Of a stretch of 64,000 nucleotides of DNA, positions 55,601 to 62,956 are shown piece after piece. Where the stretch lies: the NCBI GenBank assembly GCA_965242975.1, contig CBDETS010000007.1, positions 5,394,001 to 5,458,000 of the forward strand, given 5' to 3'. The DNA is from JAPPHA01 sp965242975 (GTDB lineage Bacteria > Pseudomonadota > Alphaproteobacteria > Rhodobacterales > Rhodobacteraceae). Both the position numbers and the translations under genes were made by a program. The notes beneath the pieces are model-generated. The model was not told where the DNA came from. It saw only the letters and a program-made list of their open reading frames with translations, and made no database searches. Every line of letters begins with the position of its first letter. Position 1 is the first letter of the stretch.

Positions 55601-55699
55601 TGTGGAGACCGGCGGGAACGGCAAATCGTCGGAAAACGCCTGTTCCGGGTCCGCCGCGGGGGCCGATTTCGGTTCCCTGGTTTCCTTACGCGAAGTCAC
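49667..55699 (-). CDS. Giant STAND/AAA-type P-loop NTPase with helical N-terminal region, candidate defence protein
   Basis: Single 2010-aa cytoplasmic protein. Residues 1-560 are acidic, helical and partly disordered. Residues 560-1170 are a long helical region with coiled-coil-like stretches. About 1175-1310 is an alpha/beta module (VHVVSMKVPPTTTWFLPP, FIIVTGRLSVDRRRDTAHRLRRQGVMALLIDE). Then comes the NTPase: FFGRKQEIAKI, Walker A GGRQLGKS (K1329), Walker B VLCLLDETDNF (D1412-E1413). A helical extension and a C-terminal winged-helix-like part (EIARKVGCDLETIGSDLLALGILDQF) follow. No HTH or nuclease catalytic motif was seen with confidence. The arrangement with PPEMFFGR before GGRQLGKSALL is shared, from memory, with large unclassified ATP-binding proteins linked to STAND conflict systems. 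It stands alone with gaps on both sides. Confidence 0.75.
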   Translation of the reverse strand: MTSRKETREPKSAPAADPEQAFSDDLPFPPVSTPAIAASGDPSTSTDCEELSFDEIFGVFLDLELDDVFRPKRFSLREACPDVLEFMKSQVRFPVSQRKLMAEVFEEVIERPVRVRDNEEFYEALLDVVEDDPGQIATFLMAAAPAFRKKTPPRGKFFPALSQEFAPVKLSVKTYHNTDAILESFDRDGVAGLSTSDLTGIFFTYGLLCGLERFEAIDAYLDEIEWEQTGEANGATADSTDPEDEIQAGRPDVSEPVRAPENAQFGIERERIALAEELSRIADGIRGSSDTYLIDEARSTVERLQDWQERYKTGVIAREICARLKAVLGIDVVIPDTASKRLKEIEELVGEAESLVARREAALKQTAEIKVRVNAALEADDWAAVENGTTEVLGLNDQIGKSDGAIAAVKEKIRKWLEAAACSLTDENAGPKGQPPGEEVPEDDGAPARAGIDVAGNRADEPTEAETETDCDKHEEELEPEDPAQTDGEQIAQVDVSRGKKRGIRPSSAPDDTLDPAMKEVFAGLLHGNHLAVAARLARALDRTDQVPALPTRSVELAAGSRIPFESYDPSTLAFQAEIIPAEQDAADDPNANAILFGALLRPAILQPSTIARETLGRLSLGPFGASVGDLAQAIATLDFSFHPSVDDLARLAGRSGTARRPRVEGALIEWADTTIMRQGPCQPSTALIHKLAKPNGEFGTVVNAIRAGQTKRAERSARDVISRFETPELINARIAEINPRIGTQSKGRFRTNTMTYIYRRINEGRNLLIRWVDSVDEERRKVTDDASTQKRIVRQLDSRARKTVTNLKSLARTGDILQSATCAWVLGQVEEFRSLLKGQLPETWVDMEAARSDELDLLPLRSAHVAEHNESIAGDAAVIDYLLHQSVPTVEKAIARHGENGAFRVAARLLSRVGETDAKEALVKQITRSRTEQVDHTLDRITEQVRALRDVGKFDLRRPEQIQREVSRLEIIRENLQAERNIGLDALATSVTSDLPADIDEIVCLLETTDALVDDVRADIRSDQHQRLKAAREAKPHLSGEIDELIVGLQDIPLDYVEDQIAHIRDDRAIGQIVNTSTGPFEAFFPAFVKAAEEADWPDDIEAYASALEKDVRMAVPPDRLDAARDLLRDWYALETAATKGRSTTGPLKALLQSLAFQAVAPRKGNQLQGKKARVHVVSMKVPPTTTWFLPPEFGTKSNDHFEVVIMHHSVLMEQVLPSLKTDVPTFIIVTGRLSVDRRRDTAHRLRRQGVMALLIDETLLAFIASQKEDRLEVLFDCGLPFGRIEPYITDAGQLPPEMFFGRKQEIAKIIGRDSEGILVYGGRQLGKSALLAQVQQLHNEPGEGRVIIREDVKSLGTSAREADEIWKIMSENLRPHGVVGPKSASRDAVVADIKRWIMDRPNRQVLCLLDETDNFLAFEAKNDFPNLMHIKGLMENTSRAFKVVFAGLHHVQRMYKSSNSPLAHFGSAICVGPLNRTHDDREAAYRLVVEPMRAAGFRFEDDSVPDEILSFVNHYPSLVQVYSKELLAHLATRKSADENGPLWVVPRSTLFEGKGFENIETGIRRKFGYTLDLDPRYKLIAYVLGFLKWQGKDADVLHDGLGTRTILTATEEYWPEQFEPIPLSDMQIILDEMFELGILGKIEHDHSPPTYCLRTRQVANMLGTEDEITEELIALQDVEPPLDYDPSTNRRVMRQTGGLSKAKDARHFSPLTDGQLRHLLHDEDVPGVRLVTGTRILGLRNVGPAIQNYARTLAPKPGGREVIVEVAKNVNEFAASLRKEPKRRIQIKVVVYAPLSNHNNGIRQLLNFTEGLASVKAGSVRPILVLNAEQPNLREVAIGREALALRPWGGEMLRTYLNLIEEQPLDRRDLRDAILDRTGGIPDEVVRVLSNIRGKENPSAAIKVLDAVSLKKIGIRDKGLREATVILADIVALTKSDEEVDHVQIYDLANDEIARKVGCDLETIGSDLLALGILDQFEPRERKFRISRLGRLLAKRLSEVQEEVSASN
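53714..53753. repeat. 22-bp-period direct repeat inside the giant NTPase gene
   Basis: CGGCCGGCGAGCCGTGCC occurs at 53714-53731 and again at 53736-53753. The period of 22 is not a multiple of three, so the copies are read in different frames (ARLAGR and GTARRP near residue 650), yet the frame stays open. Confidence 0.8.
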
Positions 55700-56644
55700 C
55701 GATCAGCCTCGACAAGGTTCGGCGTGGTATGGTGAGGTGATCTCCGACGCGCACCAGGGTAGCGTTCAACCCGGACGAGACGGTCCGGTGGTTGATCTTT
55801 CCCCGGTGCTTCCGGCCGGAGTGGTCATCCAGGCAACGACTGCGTGATCCGGAGCACGTACCGTCCCGCCCATCAAGCAGATCACCGGCCTTGATGAACA
55901 GATTCCGCATCCGGAAATCCGGACAGCGAGTCTGAAAGGTTGCGTGGCCCGCCCCGTCCAACACCGCTTCACAAAGGAGGACGACCGGCGAACTCCCGAG
56001 GTGCCGCGCTGAAGCTCGCAGACGGCGCGGGTCTGTCTCGAGGAGTTTCGCAGCAGCAAGGCGGTGGGCCTCCCGCGCGGTCGGGACGATTCGGGTTCGA
56101 CCTCCATCGCCTCTCCGGAAGCGCTGAAATGGTGACCGTCGGAAAAAACTCCCAACACCCGCCCCAAATACGTGAGAGAGATCGACACGGGCAACAGGTC
56201 CGATGGAATTGCGGTCTCGGTCGCTTCCCGGGTTCGTGTGACCACAAAAGGCGGTACGTTGCTTCCACCCAGCGCCGGGAACCGGGAGTGCCGTATCCGC
56301 CGGCCACAAGTCCCGCCGGATCTGCCTGTCATTTTTTGAAATACCGTTGTGTCCGTTCATTGTTCCACAGTTAACGCGGCAACTCGATTTGTCCATAACT
56401 TCGACGTGCATGTCGTGCGGTGCCCGGTGTTGGCGAGACGGACAATCGGCCGGCCGGCCTCCTGGGGGTTCGGGTGTCTGTCATGTGATGCGCTTGCCCG
56501 TGGATTGTGCAAGGAGGAAAACTGGCGCGGTGATTCGAACAGGCCCGCGGCCGTGTTGTTCGCGTACGGGTGGCCACCGTGGCCAGGGCGTGCCAGGGAA
56601 AGACCCGGGCACCCTGACGACAAGGTGGAACAACGCTTCGATTC
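55700..56644. other. Long intergenic region between the giant NTPase and the uracil-DNA glycosylase
   Basis: About 945 bp holding both divergent promoters. Several frames are open on both strands, as happens in GC-rich non-coding DNA, but none has protein-like composition. No RNA gene or operator could be identified. Confidence 0.5.
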
Positions 56645-57265
56645 ATGAGTACTCAACCTATGGATCAAACGGTCGGCAGACTTGAAAACGAAATCCGCGC
56701 ATGCAGGTTGTGCGGGCCGGCGTTCCGGCTGACTGCGACCGCGCACAGTCCCCGTCCGGTTCCGTGGCTGTCAGCCACGGCGCCTATTCTCATTGCCGGG
56801 CAAGCGCCGGGTGCCCGGGTCCATCGGCTGGGCCGGCCGTTCGCGGACCCGTCCGGGGACCGGCTGAGGGTTTGGCTCGGAGTGACGGAGCGGGATTTCT
56901 ATGATCGGCGCCGTTTCGCGATCCTTCCGATGGCATTCTGTTTTCCGGGATACACCGACTCTGGCGCGGACTTGCCGCCTCCCCGAGTGTGTGCTCGAAC
57001 CTGGAGGAACCGCGTTCTGGACGCGATGCCCGACTTTGAACTGACGGTTCTGGTCGGCGGTTCCGCGCAAGCCTGGCACCTTGGCAAGCGCAAGGGTGGG
57101 GTAACCGAAACGGTCCGGAACTGGCAAGAGTGTTATCCCCGGATTGTACCGCTGCCCCATCCAAGCTGGCGAAACAACGCGTGGCTCCGGAGGAACCCCT
57201 GGTTCGAAGACGAGGTCCTGCCGGCGCTTCGGACGAGAGTGAGGTCAATCCTGGAATCTGGCTGA
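56645..57265 (+). CDS. Fe-S uracil-DNA glycosylase superfamily protein
   Basis: Cytoplasmic DNA-repair-type protein (206 aa). Four cysteines at 20, 23, 99 and 116 match the spacing of the 4Fe-4S ligands of family 4 uracil-DNA glycosylases. Motif 1 reads AGQAPGARVHRLGRPFADPSGDRL and motif 2 PLPHPSWRNN with the H-P-S-x-R signature. Start ATG at 56645. It should excise uracil or related deaminated bases. It is a different family from the Ung-like protein at 8.1-8.9 kb. Divergent from the giant NTPase and convergent with the hydroxyacid dehydrogenase. Confidence 0.85.
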   Translation: MSTQPMDQTVGRLENEIRACRLCGPAFRLTATAHSPRPVPWLSATAPILIAGQAPGARVHRLGRPFADPSGDRLRVWLGVTERDFYDRRRFAILPMAFCFPGYTDSGADLPPPRVCARTWRNRVLDAMPDFELTVLVGGSAQAWHLGKRKGGVTETVRNWQECYPRIVPLPHPSWRNNAWLRRNPWFEDEVLPALRTRVRSILESG

Positions 57266-57320
57266 AGCCAGCCCCGGTTTTCGGGCCATGGATTCAGGCC
57301 GTTGCTCTTGGTCCGGGCGG

Positions 57321-58262
57321 TCAATAGCCACGTCCAGGGTCAACAAGGTGGAGGAACGGTTCGCCCGAGACGCCGCGGCGAATGTTCTCCACGACGACTT
57401 TTCCGGCCGATTCGGGATGGGTCTCTGATGCGACATGCGGTGTGATCAGGATGTCCGGGTGTGACCAGAAAGGATGGGTGGCGGGCAGGGGTTCAACCCG
57501 GAAGACATCGAGTGTCGCCCCTGACAGGTGTCCCGAATTGAGCGCCTCCAGCAGGGCGTCGTCATCAATCACCCAGCCCCGGCTCGGATTGACGATGGCG
57601 GCACCTTCCGGCAGCAATGACAAGGCCTGGAAATCGATCAGGTTGTCGGTCTCGGGCGTTTGCGGCAGCATGACCACGAGGATATCACTTGTCCGAAGGA
57701 TTTCCGGCAACCCGGCCTTCCCGTGCAGGCACTGCACACGAGGTAATGACTTCGGCGTCCTGCTCCATGTCGTGACGTCAAAGCCAAGCGTGACCAATGC
57801 ATCCGCCGCAGCCGTACCGAGGACTCCGGCTCCGAGAATTCCAACACGCCGCTTCGAGGCGAGCGGGGGCAGGAGACCGGAAAGCCATTCGCCCGGCCTG
57901 GCTTTTGCAAACCGATCGGTTCCCAGGTGGTGGCGAAGGACGTTGCCGGCTATGTACTCGGTCATTCCCTGGACCATGCCCGGATCCACCATGCGGGCAA
58001 GCGGGCAATTCAGGGCGGGGTCCTTGACGATCCGGTCCACACCGGCCCAAAGGGACTGGACAAGGACGAGATTACAAAAGGGGGACAGGTCGTTCACCGG
58101 CCCGCTTGGCGCGTAGACCAGGTATTCGGCGTCTTCCGGACGGTCCGCGTCACCGGTTCCGAAGGACGCACGAATTCCATGTTCCCGCAGACCGGCTTCG
58201 AGAACCGGCCGGTAGCGTGGCCAGTCCGCCGGGTTGCCTGCATAGTGCACCCTGACCGTCAC
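57321..58262 (-). CDS. D-2-hydroxyacid dehydrogenase (glyoxylate/hydroxypyruvate reductase A-like)
   Basis: NAD(P)H-dependent enzyme (313 aa) resembling GhrA. It has LVLVQSLWAGVDRI, RMVDPGMVQGMTEYI, Rossmann VGILGAGVLGTAAADAL and TWSRTPKSLP. Catalytic Arg is in IVNPSRGWVIDD, Glu in DVFRVEPLP and His in ILITPHVASETHP. The GTG at 58262 with GGGA upstream is chosen; a much longer open frame overlapping rodA is not protein-like. It lies 38 bp after rodA on the same strand and may be the last gene of that transcript. Likely reduces glyoxylate or hydroxypyruvate. Confidence 0.85.
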   Translation of the reverse strand: MTVRVHYAGNPADWPRYRPVLEAGLREHGIRASFGTGDADRPEDAEYLVYAPSGPVNDLSPFCNLVLVQSLWAGVDRIVKDPALNCPLARMVDPGMVQGMTEYIAGNVLRHHLGTDRFAKARPGEWLSGLLPPLASKRRVGILGAGVLGTAAADALVTLGFDVTTWSRTPKSLPRVQCLHGKAGLPEILRTSDILVVMLPQTPETDNLIDFQALSLLPEGAAIVNPSRGWVIDDDALLEALNSGHLSGATLDVFRVEPLPATHPFWSHPDILITPHVASETHPESAGKVVVENIRRGVSGEPFLHLVDPGRGY

Positions 58263-58300
58263 GACATGGTCCCGGTCAATTCCGGCATCGGCCGCGGGGC

Positions 58301-59440
58301 TTATCGCAACTTGTGGACATGGGCGCTTTGAACGAGACCGAACGCGACCAGAATGACGATCATGGCGGAGCCTCCATAGGACACCAGGGGCAGCGGAACC
58401 CCAACGACGGGGGCAAGGCCCATGACCATTGACATGTTTACGGCAAAGTAAAGAAAGAATGTGCAGCCGATGCCCAGGGTCAGGAGCGATCCGTAACGAT
58501 TCCGGTTGGTGAGAGCCGACAGGATGCAGAACAGGACGATCAGGCAGTACCCGACGGCGAGAACAATTCCGCCCGTGATGCCCATTTCCTCGACAAGCGT
58601 CGTGAAGATGAAATCGGTGTGTTTCTCGGGCAGGAAATTGAGACGGCTTTGCGTGCCCTGCATGAAGCCTCGTCCCGAAACCCCTCCCGATCCGAGAGCA
58701 ATCATCGATTGCGTGATGTGATAACCGGCGCCCAGCGGATCCGATGACGGGTTCAGAAAGGTCTCGATACGCAGGTATTGATAGTCTTCGAGGAACTGGA
58801 AATCCGTGCCGCGGGACAGGAACACCGTGGCAATGCTGCCGACGAAGAGCCCCGCACCGGCGACGAAATACTGCCAGGCGACACCCGCGATGAACATCAT
58901 GACGGCGCCGCCCATGAGAATCAATGTCGCGGTCCCCAGGTCCGGTTGGCGAAAGACCAGGATCGCCGGAATGACGGTAAGGACGACGGGGGGCAGGATC
59001 CAGAGCGGGCGGGACGTCCGTTCGGGAGGCAGGGAATCGTAGTACCAGGCCAGGATCATGACGAGCGTGACCTTCATTAGCTCGGAAGGCTGTGCCCGAA
59101 ACGGTCCGATCTCGATCCAGCGTCGGGCGCCCATCCCGGTTTCGCCGACAAAGGCAACCGCCACGAGCAGGGCGAGTGCAGTCAGGTAGGCGGCTACCGA
59201 AAGCCGCCGGAACACGCGTATCGGCACGAAGGCGATGATCGACATCAGGCACAGCCCGGCAATGAGGCGGATCAGGTGTGGCAGGGCCCATTGATCCGTT
59301 TGCCCGCCCGCAACCGATACCAGCATCAGCACGCCGACTCCGCCGATGGCCGCAAGCAGAAAGGCCAGGGCCCAATGGAAATGCAGGGCCTTCGAGAGTC
59401 CGGTCGGCACGGACCGTTGCTGGTGCGAAACGAACGTCAT
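58301..59440 (-). CDS. mrdB: Rod-shape peptidoglycan glycosyltransferase RodA
   Basis: Ten-helix SEDS-family protein (379 aa). Diagnostic texts are GARRWIEIGPFRAQPSELMKVTLVMILAWYY, FRQPDLGTATLIL (catalytic Asp), GSGGVSGRGFMQGTQSRLNFLPEKHTDFIF and GLAPVVGVPLPLVSYGGSAM. Polymerises glycan strands for lateral wall growth together with PBP2. Last shape gene of the mreB-mreC-mreD-mrdA-rodA series and about 140 bp after mrdA. Confidence 0.96.
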   Translation of the reverse strand: MTFVSHQQRSVPTGLSKALHFHWALAFLLAAIGGVGVLMLVSVAGGQTDQWALPHLIRLIAGLCLMSIIAFVPIRVFRRLSVAAYLTALALLVAVAFVGETGMGARRWIEIGPFRAQPSELMKVTLVMILAWYYDSLPPERTSRPLWILPPVVLTVIPAILVFRQPDLGTATLILMGGAVMMFIAGVAWQYFVAGAGLFVGSIATVFLSRGTDFQFLEDYQYLRIETFLNPSSDPLGAGYHITQSMIALGSGGVSGRGFMQGTQSRLNFLPEKHTDFIFTTLVEEMGITGGIVLAVGYCLIVLFCILSALTNRNRYGSLLTLGIGCTFFLYFAVNMSMVMGLAPVVGVPLPLVSYGGSAMIVILVAFGLVQSAHVHKLR

Positions 59441-59579
59441 GCCGCGGTCGGGTGGAACCGGAAACCGGGAGAACGCTCATCCGTGCACCGGGACCGGCGG
59501 TCACGGTGCACGCCCCCGGCTGTCGCCCGGATTCTGAGCTTTGGCAAGGTGAACATGTCCGAATCCCCCGAGACCTCGG

Positions 59580-61481
59580 TTACCCGAGACCGGACAGGTC
59601 TCGGGTCGGGGGCGAACGGTGAAGGTCACGTGGACCTTCGTCGGTCAGGCCGAGGTCGAAGGCAGCAAGGAGAATGTCCCGGGCGATCGGCGCCGCGACC
59701 CGTGAGCCGCTGCCGGCGTGCTCGGCGACTACGGAGACGGCTACTGCCGGAGACGAGAACGGCGCGTAGGCGACGAACAATGCATGGTCCCGGTGATGCC
59801 GCGGTAGGTCCTCGTTACTGATGACTCCGGTTTCCCTCTCCTCGCTGGTGATTGCCCGAACCTGGCTGGTCCCGGTTTTCCCGGCATAATGCCTGGACTT
59901 CCTGGAGACTCGTGACCCGTACGCCGTACCCCGCGGCCGATTGACGGCGTCGTACATCCCGTTCCGGACAAGTTCGAAGTGCGACGGGTTTATGTCAAGC
60001 GCGGGAAACTCGACGGTTCGCCGGAATCTGTCGGCCTGCGTGATGACGAGGTTGGGCTGAACCTCTTTCCCCGAGGCCATCCGTGCCGCCATCACCGCGA
60101 GCTGAAGCGGCGACGCAAGCAGGAATCCCTGACCGATTCCAACATTCAACGTGTCTCCGACGACCCAGGCGCGTGCCCGGTTTTCGCGTTTCCAGTCCTG
60201 GGTGGGTACCAGGCCCGCCTGAACCGCCCGCAAGGGCAGATCGGGCCGTGTTCCCAGGCCGAATTGCCTGGCCATCGCGTTGATCCTGGCGATACCTGTA
60301 CGCTTGGCGACTTCGTAAAAGTAGACATCGCACGATCTCTGTATGGCCGCCCGCATCGTGACCGATCCGTGACCGTTTTCCTGCCAACAGAAAAACCGCC
60401 GGTTTGAGACTTCCGTGAAACCGCTGCACCGGACCCGGTCATCGGGTGCAATCACTCCGGCTTCAAGAGCGGCCAGTGCCACGATCATCTTGAATGTCGA
60501 CCCGGGCGGATAGGTTCCCGATACCGGCTTGTTCAACATGGGGCGGAGGTCATTCTCGTTGAGGGCTTTCCAGTCCGCGACCGAGATTCCGGAAACGAAC
60601 TTCTCTGGATCGAAGGATGGAGAAGAGACCATCGCCAGTACATCGCCCGTCCGCGTGTCCATGACGACCGTCGAGGCGCTGAGGCCGTCAAGAAGGTCGT
60701 GGCAAATCGCCTGCAACCGGCCGTCCAGTGTAAGCTGCTGGTCGACGCCCGCCCGGCTCCCGGTCCGATCCAGCTCCCTCACGATCCGACCGACTGAATT
60801 GACTTCGATTCGCTGGACCCCTGCGCTCCCGCGCAGTCTCCTCTCGAGCTTGTTTTCGACACCGGTCTTGCCGATCTGGTACCTGGGAATGAGGAGCAGC
60901 GGGTCCTTGTCATCGATCCGCTCCAGGTCATAGTCACTGACCGGCCCGACATATCCGACGACGTGGGCCGTCGACTCTCCCAGCGGATACCTTCGCTCCG
61001 ATCCGACTCCCGGAATGACGCCCGGCAAGGCGGGGGCGTTGGCGGCGACTCTCGATATTTCGTCCCACGTCAGGCGTGTCGCGACCGTGACCGGAATGAA
61101 TGCCCTGTGCTTGGCAACTTCCTTCCGGGTTCTCTCCAGGTCAGCCGGGTCGATCGGAATGAGTGCTGAAAGCCGCTCGAGTACGGCTTCGAAGTCGACA
61201 GTGCGCTCGCGGACGATGTCGATCTTGTACAGGGTTTCGTTGCGCGCAAGCACCGTCCCCCGACGGTCGCGGATCAGCCCCCGGGTCGGTGGAATCAACC
61301 GGATGCTGATCCGGTTTTCCTCGGCAAGCGCTGCGTACACCGTGGACTTGCGGACTCCGAGATCGTGCAGGCGCCATCCCAGGATCCCGACAGTTGCGGC
61401 CTGGAGTCCGAGTATGAGCGTTGCCCGGCGCGTGAAACTCCGGGACGTGCCCTCGTGGCCCTGGGTCAGGTCGTCTCTCAT
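59580..61481 (-). CDS. mrdA: Penicillin-binding protein 2 (elongasome transpeptidase)
   Basis: Class B penicillin-binding protein (633 aa). An N-terminal membrane anchor (about residues 19-38) is followed by the pedestal domain (IPPTRGLIRDRRGTVLARNE). The transpeptidase domain has the active-site motif GTYPPGSTFKM (S-x-x-K), the second motif S-C-D in QRSCDVYFYEVAKRTG, and K-T-G in HYAGKTGTSQV. Cross-links peptidoglycan in the periplasm during elongation with RodA. The ATG at 61481 overlaps the mreD stop by 4 bp; the longer upstream frame is spurious. Confidence 0.96.
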   Translation of the reverse strand: MRDDLTQGHEGTSRSFTRRATLILGLQAATVGILGWRLHDLGVRKSTVYAALAEENRISIRLIPPTRGLIRDRRGTVLARNETLYKIDIVRERTVDFEAVLERLSALIPIDPADLERTRKEVAKHRAFIPVTVATRLTWDEISRVAANAPALPGVIPGVGSERRYPLGESTAHVVGYVGPVSDYDLERIDDKDPLLLIPRYQIGKTGVENKLERRLRGSAGVQRIEVNSVGRIVRELDRTGSRAGVDQQLTLDGRLQAICHDLLDGLSASTVVMDTRTGDVLAMVSSPSFDPEKFVSGISVADWKALNENDLRPMLNKPVSGTYPPGSTFKMIVALAALEAGVIAPDDRVRCSGFTEVSNRRFFCWQENGHGSVTMRAAIQRSCDVYFYEVAKRTGIARINAMARQFGLGTRPDLPLRAVQAGLVPTQDWKRENRARAWVVGDTLNVGIGQGFLLASPLQLAVMAARMASGKEVQPNLVITQADRFRRTVEFPALDINPSHFELVRNGMYDAVNRPRGTAYGSRVSRKSRHYAGKTGTSQVRAITSEERETGVISNEDLPRHHRDHALFVAYAPFSSPAVAVSVVAEHAGSGSRVAAPIARDILLAAFDLGLTDEGPRDLHRSPPTRDLSGLG

Positions 61482-62026
61482 CGGCGCACCCGGTTGAGAT
61501 CGGTCCCGGACGGATGCTGCTTCCCACGTCCGAGCAAGCCGGACCAGATCAGGGAGAGCAGTGGATATGCCGCTCCGGTCAACAGCGACATCGCGAGCAG
61601 CTGTCCCAGGGACGGGGCAGGGACGAACAAGAGGACCAGCGCGATTTGCTGCATGCCAAGCGCGACCACGTATCCGATGACCGCCGCAACCCACTCGATG
61701 ACAAAGCCGTGGTAGTGGAAAAAGACATGCGCAATCCTGAAGGCCTCGGAAACGCAGACGATGATCAATGTCCAGAGACCCAGCGGGCGCATGTGAAAAA
61801 CATCGCCGATCAACAGAACCGGAACAATGATCCAGAAGGGGGCAACCCGCGGCTCCCGGACGACGACGCAGATCACGCTGCAGTAAACCAGGTCGGGAAG
61901 GCTGAGCGCCTGGCGAAACAGTCCGAACGGCATGAGATACAACATGATCGTGAACACGCCAAGTACCACCCATACCGCACGTCGAAACCAGATGCCGGCA
62001 AGGACGCGGCCGTTCTCCTCGTTCAT
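61478..62026 (-). CDS. mreD: Rod-shape-determining protein MreD
   Basis: Integral membrane protein (182 aa) with about five helices and the MreD-like segment PDLVYCSVICVVVREPRVAPFWIIVPVLLIGDVFHMRPLGLWTL. MreD is poorly conserved, so the call rests on both hydropathy and the fixed mreC-mreD-mrdA order. The ATG overlaps the mreC stop by 4 bp. Confidence 0.93.
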   Translation of the reverse strand: MNEENGRVLAGIWFRRAVWVVLGVFTIMLYLMPFGLFRQALSLPDLVYCSVICVVVREPRVAPFWIIVPVLLIGDVFHMRPLGLWTLIIVCVSEAFRIAHVFFHYHGFVIEWVAAVIGYVVALGMQQIALVLLFVPAPSLGQLLAMSLLTGAAYPLLSLIWSGLLGRGKQHPSGTDLNRVRR

Positions 62027-62922
62027 CTGTCACCCCGCTGCGGTGCCGGTTCCAGTTGCCCGGGGATCTCAACCACCAGGTCGCCCGAATCCGGAATCGG
62101 CTGGGACGGGCTGAACCGGACGATCCGGAGAAATTCCAGGCGGTCCAGATCGGCGGAGGGTTTGACCCGAAACTGTTTTTGTGCGTCGGAAAAAACGCTT
62201 CCGACCGGGAGGCCCGGGGGAAACACATTGCCATCTCCGGTCGTGATGACCCGATCACCGGTACGGATGTCGTGCTGGCCGTCGGCAAACATAAGTGGCG
62301 GCAACCTGCTGTTGTCTCCGGCCAGGAACACGCGGCTGTTTGACGGGACGACCTTGACCGGAATCCAGCTGTTGCTGTCAGTCAGGAGGATGACCCGGGA
62401 CGTTTCCTTTCCGACTCCGGAAACCCGTCCGACCAGGCCGAGGCCGTCCAGGGCTGCCCATCCGTCCTGAACGCCGTCGTCGCTGCCGATATTGATCAGG
62501 ACCGACTGCTGAAACGGGCCCCCGGAATCGACCAGGACAAGGGACGTGATGTAACTGACGTCGCGGTCAAGCTGGACATTGTTCAAGTCCTTGAGGCGGG
62601 CGTTTTCCTGGTCAAGCCGTATGGCCGTCTCCTGCCACGCCTTCATCTGCCGCAGTTCCTTCCGCAGTTCCTGGTTCTGCTCGTATAGTTCGACGTATGA
62701 CTGGAAGTCCTCGGCAATCCGCGACACGCGGGATACCGGAACCAGGACCCACTCGATTCGCGGTACGATCATGTCGATGATGAGCAGCCTGAAGTGCTCG
62801 GCCCGCGGGTTGTCGATTCTCCAGAAAACGACCAGAGCGGCGAGAAAGGTCAGGACCAGGACCAACAGCAGCCGTCGTACGGGGCGACCGAATTCAGGTG
62901 CCGAGTGTTCTGGAATGGCCAT
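62023..62922 (-). CDS. mreC: Rod-shape-determining protein MreC
   Basis: Periplasmic scaffold anchored by one N-terminal helix (about residues 18-36; 299 aa in total). A coiled coil follows (EDFQSYVELYEQNQELRKELRQMKAWQETAIRLDQENARLKDLN), then the beta-barrel-like core DVSYITSLVLVDSGGPFQQSVLINIGSDDGVQDGWAALD and GLVGRVSGVG. Links cytoplasmic MreB to the periplasmic enzymes. 34 bp after mreB. Confidence 0.96.
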   Translation of the reverse strand: MAIPEHSAPEFGRPVRRLLLVLVLTFLAALVVFWRIDNPRAEHFRLLIIDMIVPRIEWVLVPVSRVSRIAEDFQSYVELYEQNQELRKELRQMKAWQETAIRLDQENARLKDLNNVQLDRDVSYITSLVLVDSGGPFQQSVLINIGSDDGVQDGWAALDGLGLVGRVSGVGKETSRVILLTDSNSWIPVKVVPSNSRVFLAGDNSRLPPLMFADGQHDIRTGDRVITTGDGNVFPPGLPVGSVFSDAQKQFRVKPSADLDRLEFLRIVRFSPSQPIPDSGDLVVEIPGQLEPAPQRGDR

Positions 62923-62956
62923 GCCCGTGCCTTTCGGATTCCCGGACTACGAACGG

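Noticed and set aside
55686..56411. A 241-codon minus frame upstream of the giant NTPase
   Set aside because: All frames are open here because of base composition; the sequence is Arg/Gly/Ser-rich without domain-like text and overlaps the NTPase start region.
57321..59504. A 727-codon minus frame extending the hydroxyacid dehydrogenase through rodA
   Set aside because: The extension is the shadow of rodA in another frame; the true gene starts near 58262.
59580..62288. A 902-codon minus frame extending PBP2 upstream
   Set aside because: The extension overlaps mreD and part of mreC in the wrong frame; the ATG at 61481 matches the PBP2 family start and the mreD overlap.
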